Positions 25,450-33,821 of a stretch of DNA of 34,818 nucleotides are shown in pieces. Below the pieces are notes generated by a model. That model saw nothing but the letters and a program-made list of their open reading frames with translations. It had not been told where the DNA came from and searched no databases. This DNA comes from Flavobacteriaceae bacterium. Lineage in GTDB: Bacteria; Bacteroidota; Bacteroidia; Flavobacteriales; Flavobacteriaceae. The stretch is from assembly GCA_024762795.1 (NCBI GenBank), contig JANTGS010000024.1, forward strand, positions 1 to 34,818, written 5' to 3'. Within the stretch, counting starts at the first letter, position 1. Every line of letters starts with the position of its first letter. The translations under genes were made by a program, and so were the position numbers.

Positions 25450-26178
25450 TTATTTCTTTTTATTTCTGATCAATAAATCAACCAATTTAATGGAAGCATC
25501 TTCCATATTATTTACAATACTATCTATTTTTGAAATGATGTAATTGTAAAAAATTTGAAGAATAATTGCAACGATCAAACCGAATACTGTAGTTAACAAG
25601 GCTACTTTAATACCTCCTGCTACTACTGCCGGAGAAATATCACCAGCTGCTTCAATCGCATCAAAGGCACTAATCATACCAATTACAGTACCCATGAAAC
25701 CAAGCATTGGAGCCAGAGCAATAAATAATGATAACCAGGATACATTCTTTTCAAGTAATCCCATTTGAACGCCACCGTAGGAAACTACAGCCTTTTCTGC
25801 AGCATCAACACCTTCATCCATACGGTCTAAACCTTGATAGAAAATTGAGGCAACAGGCCCTTTTGTGTTTCTACATACTTCTTTCGCAGCTTCTACTCCT
25901 CCACTGTTGAAAGCTTCTTCGATATTGTTTATTAATTTATCGGTATTTGTTGAAGCCATGTTCAGATAGATAATTCTTTCTATCGCTATGGCTAAACCTA
26001 AAATCAAGGTTAATAACACAATACCCATAAAGAATGGACCTCCTTCAATGAAACGTTGTTTTAGAACTTGATGGAAAGTTTTGTCTGCAACAACTGGTTC
26101 TGCTTGTGCATAAATGCTCTCAGCTGAACTTAAAACCATTAAACCTGTAATTGTCAGGGTTGTAAATACTTTTTTCAT
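25450..26178 (-). CDS. exbB: ExbB/TolQ/MotA-family proton channel protein
   Basis: 242 aa. An N-terminal signal-like hydrophobic segment ending in IYAQ is followed by three membrane helices (about 50-70, 148-172 and 186-212). The conserved core LSLFIALAPMLGFMGTVIGMISAFDAIE and the Thr-containing third helix (KVALLTTVFGLIVAII) identify the family. The pentameric channel couples proton flow to TonB-dependent transport. A signal-like N terminus is common in Bacteroidota ExbB. First gene of the operon exbB / four-helix / exbD1 / exbD2, with gaps of 2, 4 and 6 bases. Confidence 0.93.
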   Translation of the reverse strand: MKKVFTTLTITGLMVLSSAESIYAQAEPVVADKTFHQVLKQRFIEGGPFFMGIVLLTLILGLAIAIERIIYLNMASTNTDKLINNIEEAFNSGGVEAAKEVCRNTKGPVASIFYQGLDRMDEGVDAAEKAVVSYGGVQMGLLEKNVSWLSLFIALAPMLGFMGTVIGMISAFDAIEAAGDISPAVVAGGIKVALLTTVFGLIVAIILQIFYNYIISKIDSIVNNMEDASIKLVDLLIRNKKK

Positions 26179-26215
26179 TTTTGCTAATGTTTGTTTTATA
26201 ATTTAGTTAACGGGT

Positions 26216-26223
26216 TAAAGATA
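26216..26223 (-). promoter_or_regulatory. Possible promoter -7 box of exbB operon
   Basis: TATCTTTA on the minus strand, one mismatch from TAnnTTTG, 37 bases before the exbB ATG. It lies between tRNA-Ser and exbB, so readthrough from the tRNA is also possible. Confidence 0.35.
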
Positions 26224-26253
26224 TAAAATTTTTATCAATTAAAGCACGAAATG

Positions 26254-26340
26254 CGGAGAGAAAGGGATTCGAACCCTTGTTAAGATTTCTCCTAAACACG
26301 CTTTCCAAGCGTGCGCCTTAAGCCACTCGGCCACCTCTCC
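26254..26340 (-). tRNA. tRNA-Ser (anticodon GGA)
   Basis: An 87-base gene on the minus strand. It has acceptor stem GGAGAGG, a long variable arm typical of serine tRNAs, anticodon arm CACGC-TTGGAAA-GCGTG giving GGA, and T loop TTCGAAT. Discriminator is G, and CCA is not encoded. No strong terminator separates it from exbB, 75 bases further on the same strand. Confidence 0.95.
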
Positions 26341-26422
26341 TTATGTGTTTAATATAAGGAACGGCAAGTAACAAAAAAATATTTGCATGAAAAAATTTAT
26401 AGATAAAAAAATATTTTTTTTC

Positions 26423-27457
26423 TTAAAAACTCATTTCTCCCCTTAATGGTGTTTCAAAATACATCTTAAAATTTTCAAAACTAACTTTCTCTCCTATAAG
26501 GTATTTCATCTTGGCTATAGCCGATTCTGTTGTAATATCATTACCACTTATAATACCAATTTCCTGTAAGCGGCTACTTGTTTCATAGTATCCCATGATC
26601 ACTTTTCCGCTTACACATTGCGTTACATTAACTATAGGTATTCCCTTTTTAAGCGTTTTCTCCAGCAAATTTATAAACCAGTCTTCAGTAGGTGCATTAC
26701 CGGATCCGTAACTTTCGAGAATTACTCCTTGCAATTTGGGGATATTTAAAATATGCTCAACAATCTGTTTGGTTATTCCCGGATAGAGCTTTAAAATAAC
26801 CACATTGGCATTGATTTTTTTACGTACAATCAGTTTTTGCCTTTTACTTTTATGCTTTAGCAGATACTTATCATTAAAATTTAAATGTACGCCACTCTTT
26901 GCCAGGGGAGGGTAATTAGGAGAATCAAATGCTTCAAATTGCTCCGAACTGATCTTCGTAGTACGGTTGGCACGATATAATTTATATTCAAAATACAAAC
27001 ATACTTCACTTATCTTTGGCCCGGCCTTTTCCTGCAAAGTAGCAATCTGAATAGCCGTGATAAGATTTTCCTTGGCATCGGTGCGTAAATCACCAATAGG
27101 CAACTGTGATCCTGTAAAAACGATTGGTTTTTGCAAATTCTCCAGCATAAAACTGATAGCTGAAGCTGTATAAGACATGGTATCGGTTCCGGTAAGCACT
27201 ACAAAACCATCAAAATCATGGTAATTCTTTTCTATTATCTCAACTAATTTTACCCAATTGTCTGAATTCATATTAGAAGAATCGATCGGATCTTCAAAGC
27301 AAATATTTTCGATATGACAATCGAGCAATTTTAATTCGGGAATTTTATTTTTCAAATGGCTAAAATCAAACGACTTTAAAGCATTAGATTTGTAATCTTT
27401 GATCATCCCGATGGTTCCACCAGTATAGATTAATAAAATATTCGGACTTTTTGACAT
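26423..27457 (-). CDS. ansA: Type I (cytoplasmic) L-asparaginase
   Basis: 344 aa without a signal peptide. The N-terminal motif YTGGTIGM has the nucleophile at T15. TGTDTM at 89-94 supplies the second threonine and aspartate (T91, D92). The C-terminal domain carries GSGNAPT and the VTQC region. It hydrolyses asparagine to aspartate and ammonia. The cytoplasmic form usually has low substrate affinity. It is divergent from the zinc peptidase gene over 80 bp and downstream of nothing on its strand, so is probably a single-gene transcript. Confidence 0.93.
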   Translation of the reverse strand: MSKSPNILLIYTGGTIGMIKDYKSNALKSFDFSHLKNKIPELKLLDCHIENICFEDPIDSSNMNSDNWVKLVEIIEKNYHDFDGFVVLTGTDTMSYTASAISFMLENLQKPIVFTGSQLPIGDLRTDAKENLITAIQIATLQEKAGPKISEVCLYFEYKLYRANRTTKISSEQFEAFDSPNYPPLAKSGVHLNFNDKYLLKHKSKRQKLIVRKKINANVVILKLYPGITKQIVEHILNIPKLQGVILESYGSGNAPTEDWFINLLEKTLKKGIPIVNVTQCVSGKVIMGYYETSSRLQEIGIISGNDITTESAIAKMKYLIGEKVSFENFKMYFETPLRGEMSF

Positions 27458-27537
27458 ATAATCAGTTTTGGAATAATATATGATGTAAATTTATTATATT
27501 TAGGTCAAAAATTTATCAAACTTTAAAATATTTAATT

Positions 27538-28212
27538 ATGTCAGGATATTTTCTAATCTTAATAATAGGAGTACTGGGGATGGCTGTTCAGGCTACCCTT
27601 AAGTCAAAATTTAAAAAATATTCCCGTTTACATTTACAAAACAATCTAAGTGGAAAAGAAATTGCTGAGAAAATGCTTGCGGATAACAATATTTTTGATG
27701 TTAAAGTAGTCTCTACAAAAGGTATGTTAACCGATCATTATAACCCGCAAACAAAAACAGTAAATTTAAGCGAAGCTGTTTACAACCAGAGAAATGCCTC
27801 AGCTGCTGCGGTTGCTGCTCACGAATGTGGCCATGCAGTACAACATGCAACTGCTTATCCCTGGTTAAAATTCAGATCGGCATTGGTGCCCACCGTGGGT
27901 ATCTCTTCTAAACTGGCTTCATTTTTACTCATTGCAGGAATCTTCACAGTTAATACGTTTCCTCAGCTTTTACTTGCCGGAATTATTTTCTTTGCTGCAA
28001 CTGTGGTATTTACCTTTGTTACTTTACCCGTTGAATACGACGCGAGCCACAGAGCACTGGCTTGGCTGGAAAACAAAAATATGCTCACCCCTGAAGAACA
28101 GGGAGCAGCAAAAGATGCGCTTAAATGGGCTGCAAGAACTTATGTGGTAGCTGCATTGAGTTCCTTAGTAACCTTAATGTACTATTTAAATATCTACAAC
28201 AGCCGTAATTGA
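27538..28212 (+). CDS. YugP-family membrane zinc metallopeptidase
   Basis: 224 aa. The gluzincin-like motif AAHECGHAVQH puts zinc ligands at H95 and H99 with catalytic E96. A helix at the N terminus (about 3-20) and two more (about 120-155, and 195-212) anchor it in the membrane. The family (putative neutral zinc metallopeptidase) is widespread in bacteria and its substrates are not established. The ATG is preceded by an AT-rich leader without Shine-Dalgarno. Its 3' end faces the lrp gene 25 bases away. Confidence 0.9.
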   Translation: MSGYFLILIIGVLGMAVQATLKSKFKKYSRLHLQNNLSGKEIAEKMLADNNIFDVKVVSTKGMLTDHYNPQTKTVNLSEAVYNQRNASAAAVAAHECGHAVQHATAYPWLKFRSALVPTVGISSKLASFLLIAGIFTVNTFPQLLLAGIIFFAATVVFTFVTLPVEYDASHRALAWLENKNMLTPEEQGAAKDALKWAARTYVVAALSSLVTLMYYLNIYNSRN

Positions 28213-28237
28213 AAGAATTATAAATAACCGGTAATGA

Positions 28238-28699
28238 TCAGATCTTGATCTGGCGATCTATTTGCTGATCCAATGAGATAAAGGTTTCTGTTCTTGATAC
28301 CCCTTTAATGTTTTGTATATTACGATTTAGAACCTGCATCAAGTGCTCATTATCTCTGCATAAAATTTTTACAAAAATAGCGTAATTACCTGTAGTATAG
28401 TGACTTTCTATAACTTCATCTATTTCTTTTAGTCTATTTATAGCCTCTTTATATTTACTGGAACTGTCTAAAAATATTCCAACAAATGCCAGCGTTTTAA
28501 ATCCTAAAACCTTCGGATTAATAACAAATTTAGATCCGGAGATCAACCCGGAAGCTTCGAGTTTTCTCAAACGCTGATGAATTGCTGCACCCGATATCCC
28601 TATTTCACGCGCAATACTTAAAATGGGTGTTCTGGCATCTTTCATTAAATTGTTCAGGATGATCTTATCAATTCCATCAATTTCTATTTCCTTTTTCAT
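28238..28699 (-). CDS. Lrp/AsnC-family transcriptional regulator
   Basis: 153 aa. An N-terminal helix-turn-helix (DGIDKIILNNLMKDARTPILSIAREIGISGAAIHQRLRKLEASGLI) is followed by a C-terminal RAM/AsnC effector domain (about 65-150). Such proteins form octamers and respond to amino acids, often repressing their own gene. Specificity for a given amino acid cannot be read. An inverted repeat in its own promoter supports autoregulation. It faces the peptidase gene and follows the accC terminator. Confidence 0.94.
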   Translation of the reverse strand: MKKEIEIDGIDKIILNNLMKDARTPILSIAREIGISGAAIHQRLRKLEASGLISGSKFVINPKVLGFKTLAFVGIFLDSSSKYKEAINRLKEIDEVIESHYTTGNYAIFVKILCRDNEHLMQVLNRNIQNIKGVSRTETFISLDQQIDRQIKI

Positions 28700-28706
28700 T
28701 TTTAGG

Positions 28707-28734
28707 GTTTACCTTTATATTGTAAACAAATTTA
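28707..28734 (-). promoter_or_regulatory. Promoter and candidate operator of the lrp-like gene
   Basis: TAAATTTG on the minus strand (28734-28727) is an exact -7 box. Abutting it, GTTTAC-N9-GTAAAC (28707-28727) is a perfect inverted repeat that covers the expected start of transcription. This fits an autoregulatory site for an Lrp/AsnC dimer. Confidence 0.55.
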
Positions 28735-28738
28735 TAAA

Positions 28739-28770
28739 ATAAAAGGAAATGCTTAATCATTTCCTTTTAT
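28739..28770 (-). terminator. Terminator after accC
   Basis: Perfect arms of 13 bp (28739-28751 with 28758-28770) and a 6-base loop. The stem contains AAAAGGAAATG. It ends in TTTTATTTTAT on the minus strand, 20 bases beyond accC. Confidence 0.8.
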
Positions 28771-28789
28771 CTTATAATGAAACTGAAAC

Positions 28790-30139
28790 TTATTTTTCAG
28801 GTTGCATTTCAAAATCTTCCATAAACTTGGTAGTATAGTTTCCTGCCACATAATCGGGATTTTCCATCAATTGACGGTGGAATGGAATAGTAGTTTTAAC
28901 CCCTTCAATAACAAATTCATCCAAAGCTCTTCTCATTTTATTGATAGCTTCTTCTCTGGTTTGAGCAGTGACGATCAATTTAGCGATCATAGAATCGTAA
29001 TTTGGCGGAATGATATAATTATCATATACATGAGTATCTATTCGCACTCCATGTCCGCCGGGCGCATGAAAAGTTGTAATCTTACCCGGGGAGGGTCTGA
29101 AACCATTAAAGGGGTCCTCCGCATTGATCCTGCATTCAATGGAATGCTGAGTAGGATAGTAATTGATTCCAGTGATCGGAATTCCTTCTGCCGCTTTGAT
29201 CTGCTCACGAATCAGGTCAAAATTTCCAATTACCTGCTCGGTAATAGGATGCTCTACCTGAATACGGGTATTCATTTCCATAAAATAGAAATTCCGGTTT
29301 TTATCTACCAAAAATTCTATGGTGCCCACACCTTCGTATTTGATGAATTCTGTAGCTTTAACTGCTGCTTCTCCCATTCTTTCCCTCAATTCATCAGTCA
29401 TAAAAGGAGAGGGAGTTTCTTCGGTTAATTTTTGATGACGACGTTGAATTGAACAATCTCTTTCTGACAAATGACAAGCTTTTCCAGTAGAATCACCAAC
29501 AATCTGTATTTCAATATGTCTTGGCTCCTCTATAAGTTTTTCCAGATACATGGCATCATTACCAAAAGCAGCTTTAGCTTCTGCTCGTGCAGAATCCCAT
29601 GCATTTTGAAGGTCTTCTGCTTTCCATACAGCACGCATACCTTTTCCTCCGCCACCGGCAGTAGCTTTGAGCATTACTGGAAAACCAATCTCTTTGGCAA
29701 TTTTCTCTGCTTCTTTAAAAGTCTCTATAATTCCTTCGGAACCCGGAATTGTAGGTACTCCGGCTTTTTTCATGGTTTCTCTGGCAGAAGCTTTATCTCC
29801 CATTCTGCTGATCATATCCGGTGAAGCACCTATAAATTTAATGCCGTGTTCTTCGCAGATCTTCGAAAAATGTGCATTCTCGGCCAAAAAACCATATCCG
29901 GGATGAATTGCATCAACATTTGTAATTTCTGCTGCAGCAATTATATTTGACATTTTTAAATAGGATTCACTGCTGGGAGCCGGGCCAATACATACCGCTT
30001 CATCGGCAAATTTTACATGCAGGCTTTCAGCATCAACAGTAGAATAAACCGCGACAGATTTTATACCCATCTCCCTGCACGTTCGAATAATTCTTAATGC
30101 TATTTCACCTCGGTTGGCTATTAATATCTTTTTAAACAT
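28790..30139 (-). CDS. accC: Acetyl-CoA carboxylase biotin carboxylase subunit
   Basis: 449 aa, the usual AccC length. The N-terminal fold is [20 protein letters not shown]. The ATP-grasp domain has the glycine-rich GGGGKGMR loop near 164-171 and [15 protein letters not shown] near 290-304, with the catalytic EHP. It carboxylates biotin on AccB, the first half of the acetyl-CoA carboxylase reaction. It ends the fabH-accB-accC series, 74 bases after accB. Confidence 0.97.
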   Translation of the reverse strand: MFKKILIANRGEIALRIIRTCREMGIKSVAVYSTVDAESLHVKFADEAVCIGPAPSSESYLKMSNIIAAAEITNVDAIHPGYGFLAENAHFSKICEEHGIKFIGASPDMISRMGDKASARETMKKAGVPTIPGSEGIIETFKEAEKIAKEIGFPVMLKATAGGGGKGMRAVWKAEDLQNAWDSARAEAKAAFGNDAMYLEKLIEEPRHIEIQIVGDSTGKACHLSERDCSIQRRHQKLTEETPSPFMTDELRERMGEAAVKATEFIKYEGVGTIEFLVDKNRNFYFMEMNTRIQVEHPITEQVIGNFDLIREQIKAAEGIPITGINYYPTQHSIECRINAEDPFNGFRPSPGKITTFHAPGGHGVRIDTHVYDNYIIPPNYDSMIAKLIVTAQTREEAINKMRRALDEFVIEGVKTTIPFHRQLMENPDYVAGNYTTKFMEDFEMQPEK

Positions 30140-30213
30140 CTTTTTAATATTAAGCTGATAAACATATATTCCGACAAGCAGAATCTTTTAAAAAACTGAA
30201 AGAAAAACGCCTT

Positions 30214-30705
30214 TTAAGATGGATCTACTAAAAATAAAGGCTGATCGAATTCAACCGGAGAAGCATCTTCAATCAGGATCTTTACCACTTTGCCGGAAAT
30301 CTCTGATTCAACTTCGTTAAATAATTTCATCGCTTCTATGATACAAACAGTATCGCCAGTGTTTATTTCATCCCCCACTTTTACAAAAGGTGCTTTATCA
30401 GGAGAAGGCCTGCGATAAAATGTTCCTATAATCGGTGATTTAATAGTAACATAATTATCTTTTTCTTTCGATGCTTCTTTGGGTGTTTCAGCTTGAGTTT
30501 GAGCGGCCGGAACATTTTGAACAACTGCCTGACCTGCATCAGGAATCACTTGAGCCACAGGGGCTTGCTGATGAATTATCGTTGTTTCTTCCTTACCATT
30601 GCCGGTTTTGATAGTGATCTTAAAATCCTCCGTTTCTAATTTTACTTCGCTAGCTCCTGATTTTGCTACGAATTTTATCAGATTTTGAATTTCTTTTAAT
30701 TCCAT
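30214..30705 (-). CDS. accB: Biotin carboxyl carrier protein of acetyl-CoA carboxylase
   Basis: 163 aa. An N-terminal helical region (1-36) is followed by an Ala/Pro/Gln-rich flexible linker (about 45-80). The biotinyl domain has EAMK with the biotinylated lysine at K127. The thumb motif typical of acetyl-CoA carboxylase carriers appears as TFYRRPSPDKAPFV. It carries carboxybiotin from AccC to the carboxyltransferase AccAD, which is elsewhere. It is 26 bases from fabH upstream. Confidence 0.97.
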   Translation of the reverse strand: MELKEIQNLIKFVAKSGASEVKLETEDFKITIKTGNGKEETTIIHQQAPVAQVIPDAGQAVVQNVPAAQTQAETPKEASKEKDNYVTIKSPIIGTFYRRPSPDKAPFVKVGDEINTGDTVCIIEAMKLFNEVESEISGKVVKILIEDASPVEFDQPLFLVDPS

Positions 30706-30731
30706 TGTCCTTTTTTTTTATCATTTAGTAA

Positions 30732-31721
30732 TTAATATGCCCAGGTAAGGTATATTGCCCCCCATGAGAATCCTCCGCCAAAAGCGGTAAAAATCAATTT
30801 ATCTCCTTTTTTCAGCTGATCTTCATAATCATTAAGCAGCAAGGGTAAAGTAGCTGAAGTTGTATTTCCGTATTTATGAATATTCATCATTACCTTTTCA
30901 TCTTCCAGCTCTATTCTGCCGGCAGTTGCCTCGATAATTCTTTTATTTGCCTGATGTGCCACGAGCCATGAAATATCCTCATTTTTAAGTTCGTTAGTTG
31001 TCATGATCCTTTCACATACATCCGACATATTAAAGACAGCATTTTTAAAAACACTTCTTCCATCTTGCTTAACAAAGTGTTGTTTGTTATCAATAGTTTT
31101 ATGACTTGCAGGAAGTACAGAGCCCCCCGCCTCAACTTTTAAAAATTCTCGTCCTTTTCCATCGGTTCTTAAGATCTCATCATGAAAACCAAAACCTTCT
31201 TCATTCGGCTCAAATAATACGGCACCGGCTCCGTCACCAAAGATGATACAGGTAGCCCTGTCGGTATAATCAATCATTGAAGAATTCTTATCGGCACCGA
31301 TGAGTAAAACTTTTTTATACCTTCCTGATTCTATATATCTTGCTGCAACCGACATCCCGAATAAGAAACTGGAACAAGCCGATTCAAGATCGAAAGAAAA
31401 AGCATTGGAAGCTCCTATTTGTGAGGCGACATAAGCTGCCGTTGATGCAGCCTGCATATCGGGTGTTGCCGTGGCCACAATAATCAAATCAATCTCCTTA
31501 GGATCGAGATTTTTCTTTTGTAAAAGGTCTTTTGCGGCATGAATTCCTAAAAAAGATGACCCTTTATTCTCTCCTTTTAAAATTCTTCTTTCTTTAATTC
31601 CTGTCCTGGTAGTGATCCATTCATCATTGGTATCAACCATCGTTTCCAACTCTTCGTTGGTAAGAATATAATCAGGTAAATATTTACCCACTGCTGTTAT
31701 AGCTGCAGTTATTTTAGACAT
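30732..31721 (-). CDS. fabH: Beta-ketoacyl-ACP synthase III
   Basis: 329 aa thiolase-fold enzyme. The catalytic triad is visible: C116 in ESACSSFL, H256 in VAHQANKR and N286 in KYGNTTSA. It condenses acetyl-CoA (or a branched acyl-CoA primer) with malonyl-ACP to begin fatty-acid synthesis. Placement with accB and accC puts the starting steps in one cluster. The region before it contains the rpmF terminator, so it probably has its own promoter as well as readthrough. Confidence 0.97.
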   Translation of the reverse strand: MSKITAAITAVGKYLPDYILTNEELETMVDTNDEWITTRTGIKERRILKGENKGSSFLGIHAAKDLLQKKNLDPKEIDLIIVATATPDMQAASTAAYVASQIGASNAFSFDLESACSSFLFGMSVAARYIESGRYKKVLLIGADKNSSMIDYTDRATCIIFGDGAGAVLFEPNEEGFGFHDEILRTDGKGREFLKVEAGGSVLPASHKTIDNKQHFVKQDGRSVFKNAVFNMSDVCERIMTTNELKNEDISWLVAHQANKRIIEATAGRIELEDEKVMMNIHKYGNTTSATLPLLLNDYEDQLKKGDKLIFTAFGGGFSWGAIYLTWAY

Positions 31722-31776
31722 AGTGAGAATTATTTTTTACTGTTTTTTATAAAAAATTAGTCAAAAAAACAGTTTT

Positions 31777-31812
31777 CAAAGTAAAGTAATTTATTTGTAG
31801 TTTTGGCCAAAA
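31777..31812 (-). promoter_or_regulatory. Possible promoter of fabH-accB-accC
   Basis: On the minus strand TTTTGG (31812-31807) and TTACTTTG (31784-31777), one base off TAnnTTTG. It lies just downstream of the rpmF terminator and 56 bases before fabH. Confidence 0.35.
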
Positions 31813-31844
31813 AAAGTGATTTTTTACAAAAAACTGACTAAAAA

Positions 31845-31874
31845 ACACAAAAAAACCCTCAAAATGAGGGTTTT
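31845..31874 (-). terminator. Terminator or attenuator after rpmF
   Basis: The stem AAAACCCTCA with TGAGGGTTTT (31852-31861, 31865-31874) and a 3-base loop is followed on the minus strand by a T-run. It lies 24 bases past the rpmF stop and limits transcription into fabH. Confidence 0.82.
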
Positions 31875-31897
31875 CTTGTATTGTAAAAACTTATTTA

Positions 31898-32092
31898 TTA
31901 AGCTTCAGCTTCCTGAGAATCAATTAAAATCTGACCTCTGTAATAAAGTTTCCCTTCATGCCAGTGAGCTCTGTGATATAAATGAGCTTCACCAGTTGTT
32001 GGATCTTTTGCAATTTGAGGAACAACTGCATTATAATGTGTTCTTCTTTTATCTCTTCTTTGCTTCGACGTTTTTCTTTTAGGATGTGCCAT
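31898..32092 (-). CDS. rpmF: Large ribosomal subunit protein bL32
   Basis: 64 aa. It starts [20 protein letters not shown], the common bL32 opening. The usual four zinc-binding cysteines are absent; the chain has none, so this is the zinc-independent type normal in Flavobacteriia. It follows DUF177 by 2 bases, the widespread yceD-rpmF pair that precedes fatty-acid genes in many bacteria. Confidence 0.97.
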   Translation of the reverse strand: MAHPKRKTSKQRRDKRRTHYNAVVPQIAKDPTTGEAHLYHRAHWHEGKLYYRGQILIDSQEAEA

Positions 32093-32094
32093 CT

Positions 32095-32628
32095 CTATGT
32101 ATTTTTATTTGTTATTAACTTTTTTAATTCTGCCCATCTCGGGTCAGTTTCATTTTCTTTTTTATTTCCTGGTTCCAGTTCTTTTAATTTTTCAACGATA
32201 TCCGATTTTAAAGATCCATCTTCAACTCCGGGATGAATTCTTTTATTTGGCATCGCAAGAACAATCATTTCATAGATGAATTGCGAAACATTGATTTGAC
32301 TTTCATGATAAGGAATAATGATTAATTCCTCATTATCATCATTATATTCATCACCAAATTTAACAATGACGTTCATTTGGCCTTCAACAGGCTGATCATA
32401 AGGTTCCATACTTACATCACAAAGTACGTTCACATTACCTTTTGCTTTAAAATGCAACTCAAATAAGTTACTCTTTTTAACAAAATTGAGATTTACCTTA
32501 ACATTAGAATCTAAAAATTCATCAAAATTAAAAGCTTCAAAGAACTTCTTATCAACATTATAATCAAATTGATAACTTCCAGGTTTTAATCCGGTAAAAG
32601 AAATGCTATATTCCTTTAGCGGTTTCAT
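32095..32628 (-). CDS. DUF177/YceD family protein
   Basis: 177 aa. Features of the family are the central [26 protein letters not shown] segment and the acidic loop before the conserved ISQFIYEMI-like helix ([16 protein letters not shown]). YceD has been linked to 23S rRNA accumulation, and its gene almost always lies directly before rpmF, as here (2-base gap). It has its own promoter 22 bases upstream of the ATG. Confidence 0.9.
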   Translation of the reverse strand: MKPLKEYSISFTGLKPGSYQFDYNVDKKFFEAFNFDEFLDSNVKVNLNFVKKSNLFELHFKAKGNVNVLCDVSMEPYDQPVEGQMNVIVKFGDEYNDDNEELIIIPYHESQINVSQFIYEMIVLAMPNKRIHPGVEDGSLKSDIVEKLKELEPGNKKENETDPRWAELKKLITNKNT

Positions 32629-32650
32629 TTAAAATAAAATTTTAAGCGCG

Positions 32651-32658
32651 CAAAGGTA
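32651..32658 (-). promoter_or_regulatory. Promoter -7 box of DUF177-rpmF
   Basis: TACCTTTG on the minus strand, an exact TAnnTTTG match, followed by CGCGC near the start point. No clear -33 TTTG. Confidence 0.6.
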
Positions 32659-32705
32659 GTAATTAATTTTTTTAAAATAAAATAGTTTTTGTTTTTTTAC
32701 GCGAA

Positions 32706-33746
32706 TCATCTTTTATTTGCTTTCAATTGATCCTTAATCAGTTGCTCATACTCCGTTCTTTTTCTGTAAATAGACAAAGCGGTAAATAAAGCTTCTCTAA
32801 AAGAACTGTGATCTGCCTTATTCTTTCCTGCAATCTCATAAGCAGTTCCATGATCCGGAGACGTTCTTATTCTGTTCAGTCCGGCTGTAAAATTAACCCC
32901 CTTACCAAAAGACAGGGCTTTAAATGGAGCCAAGCCCTGATCGTGATACATGGCGAGTATTCCGTCAAAATCTTTATACAACTGAGATCCAAAAAAACTA
33001 TCGGCAGCATAAGGGCCGTAAACGATCTTTCCTATTTCCTGCAGTTTTTTAATCGTCGGGGTTACAATCTCATCATCTTCCGTACCAATTACACCGTGGT
33101 CTCCACAGTGAGGGTTTAAGCCTAAAATGGCTATTTTCGGTTTTGAAATGTTAAAATCCTGAATTAAAGAAGCATGCATGATATTTACCTTTTTTTCTAT
33201 AAGTCCGGGTGTAATTGCCGATGTAACGTCCTTTAGAGGGATATGACCGGTAATCAAACCCATTCTAATCTTATCAGTCATTAAAATCATCAGACTTTCG
33301 CCTTCCAGATTTGCTTCAAGGAATTCCGTATGCCCCTGAAATTTAAAATTCTCCGACTGAATATTGTATTTATTGATAGGGGCTGTTACCAAAACATCTA
33401 CTTCCTCGTTCTTTAAGGCATTGGTTGCGCTTTCAAGAGATTTTAGGGCATATTCGCCGGAAACATCTGTGGGTTTCCCCAATTCAATCACTACACTTTC
33501 TTTCCATATATTTACCAGATTCAATTTATTAGGAATAGCTCTCCGGATCTGATCGATCCCGTTTATGGGGGTATTCAGATGTAACACCTTTTTATGATAA
33601 CTCACAGTTTTGGTAGAACCAAATAGAATTGGTGTACAAAAGTCCAGAATCCTGTTATCCTCAAAGGTTTTTAAAATAACTTCTAATCCTATACCGTTAA
33701 GATCTCCAATTGAAATTCCTACTTTAATTTTATCAGATTTTTTCAT
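32706..33746 (-). CDS. pdxA: 4-hydroxythreonine-4-phosphate dehydrogenase
   Basis: 346 aa. Typical PdxA blocks are ISIGDLNGIGLEVI at the start, the metal-site GHTEFLE, then MYHDQGLAPFKAL and the C-terminal RTSPDHGTAYEIAGK. The enzyme oxidises 4-phosphohydroxy-threonine with NAD in the DXP-dependent route to pyridoxal phosphate; PdxJ, its partner, is not here. It is divergent from ribE and upstream of DUF177 by 77 bases, with a separate promoter for each. Confidence 0.96.
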   Translation of the reverse strand: MKKSDKIKVGISIGDLNGIGLEVILKTFEDNRILDFCTPILFGSTKTVSYHKKVLHLNTPINGIDQIRRAIPNKLNLVNIWKESVVIELGKPTDVSGEYALKSLESATNALKNEEVDVLVTAPINKYNIQSENFKFQGHTEFLEANLEGESLMILMTDKIRMGLITGHIPLKDVTSAITPGLIEKKVNIMHASLIQDFNISKPKIAILGLNPHCGDHGVIGTEDDEIVTPTIKKLQEIGKIVYGPYAADSFFGSQLYKDFDGILAMYHDQGLAPFKALSFGKGVNFTAGLNRIRTSPDHGTAYEIAGKNKADHSSFREALFTALSIYRKRTEYEQLIKDQLKANKR

Positions 33747-33765
33747 ACAACCGGTTAAATATTAT

Positions 33766-33773
33766 TAATTTTG
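33766..33773 (+). promoter_or_regulatory. Promoter -7 box of ribE
   Basis: TAATTTTG, an exact match, 48 bases before the ribE ATG. It lies in the 75-bp divergent gap shared with pdxA. Confidence 0.55.
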
Positions 33774-33793
33774 AAAATTATCTCAAATCAGCA

Positions 33794-33801
33794 ACAAAGT
33801 T
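33794..33801 (-). promoter_or_regulatory. Promoter -7 box of pdxA
   Basis: On the minus strand the sequence TAACTTTG, an exact TAnnTTTG match, lies about 47 bases upstream of the pdxA ATG. The pdxA and ribE boxes face away from each other and are about 20 bases apart, so the two polymerase sites overlap and may compete. Confidence 0.5.
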
Positions 33802-33821
33802 AAACAAATTAAACCATAAAA

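Noticed and set aside
28802-29428. 208-codon plus-strand frame inside accC
   Set aside because: Length comes from the codon bias of accC on the other strand; the protein has no coherent domain.
31816-32082. 88-codon plus-strand frame across rpmF
   Set aside because: Crosses the rpmF terminator and reads antisense to bL32.
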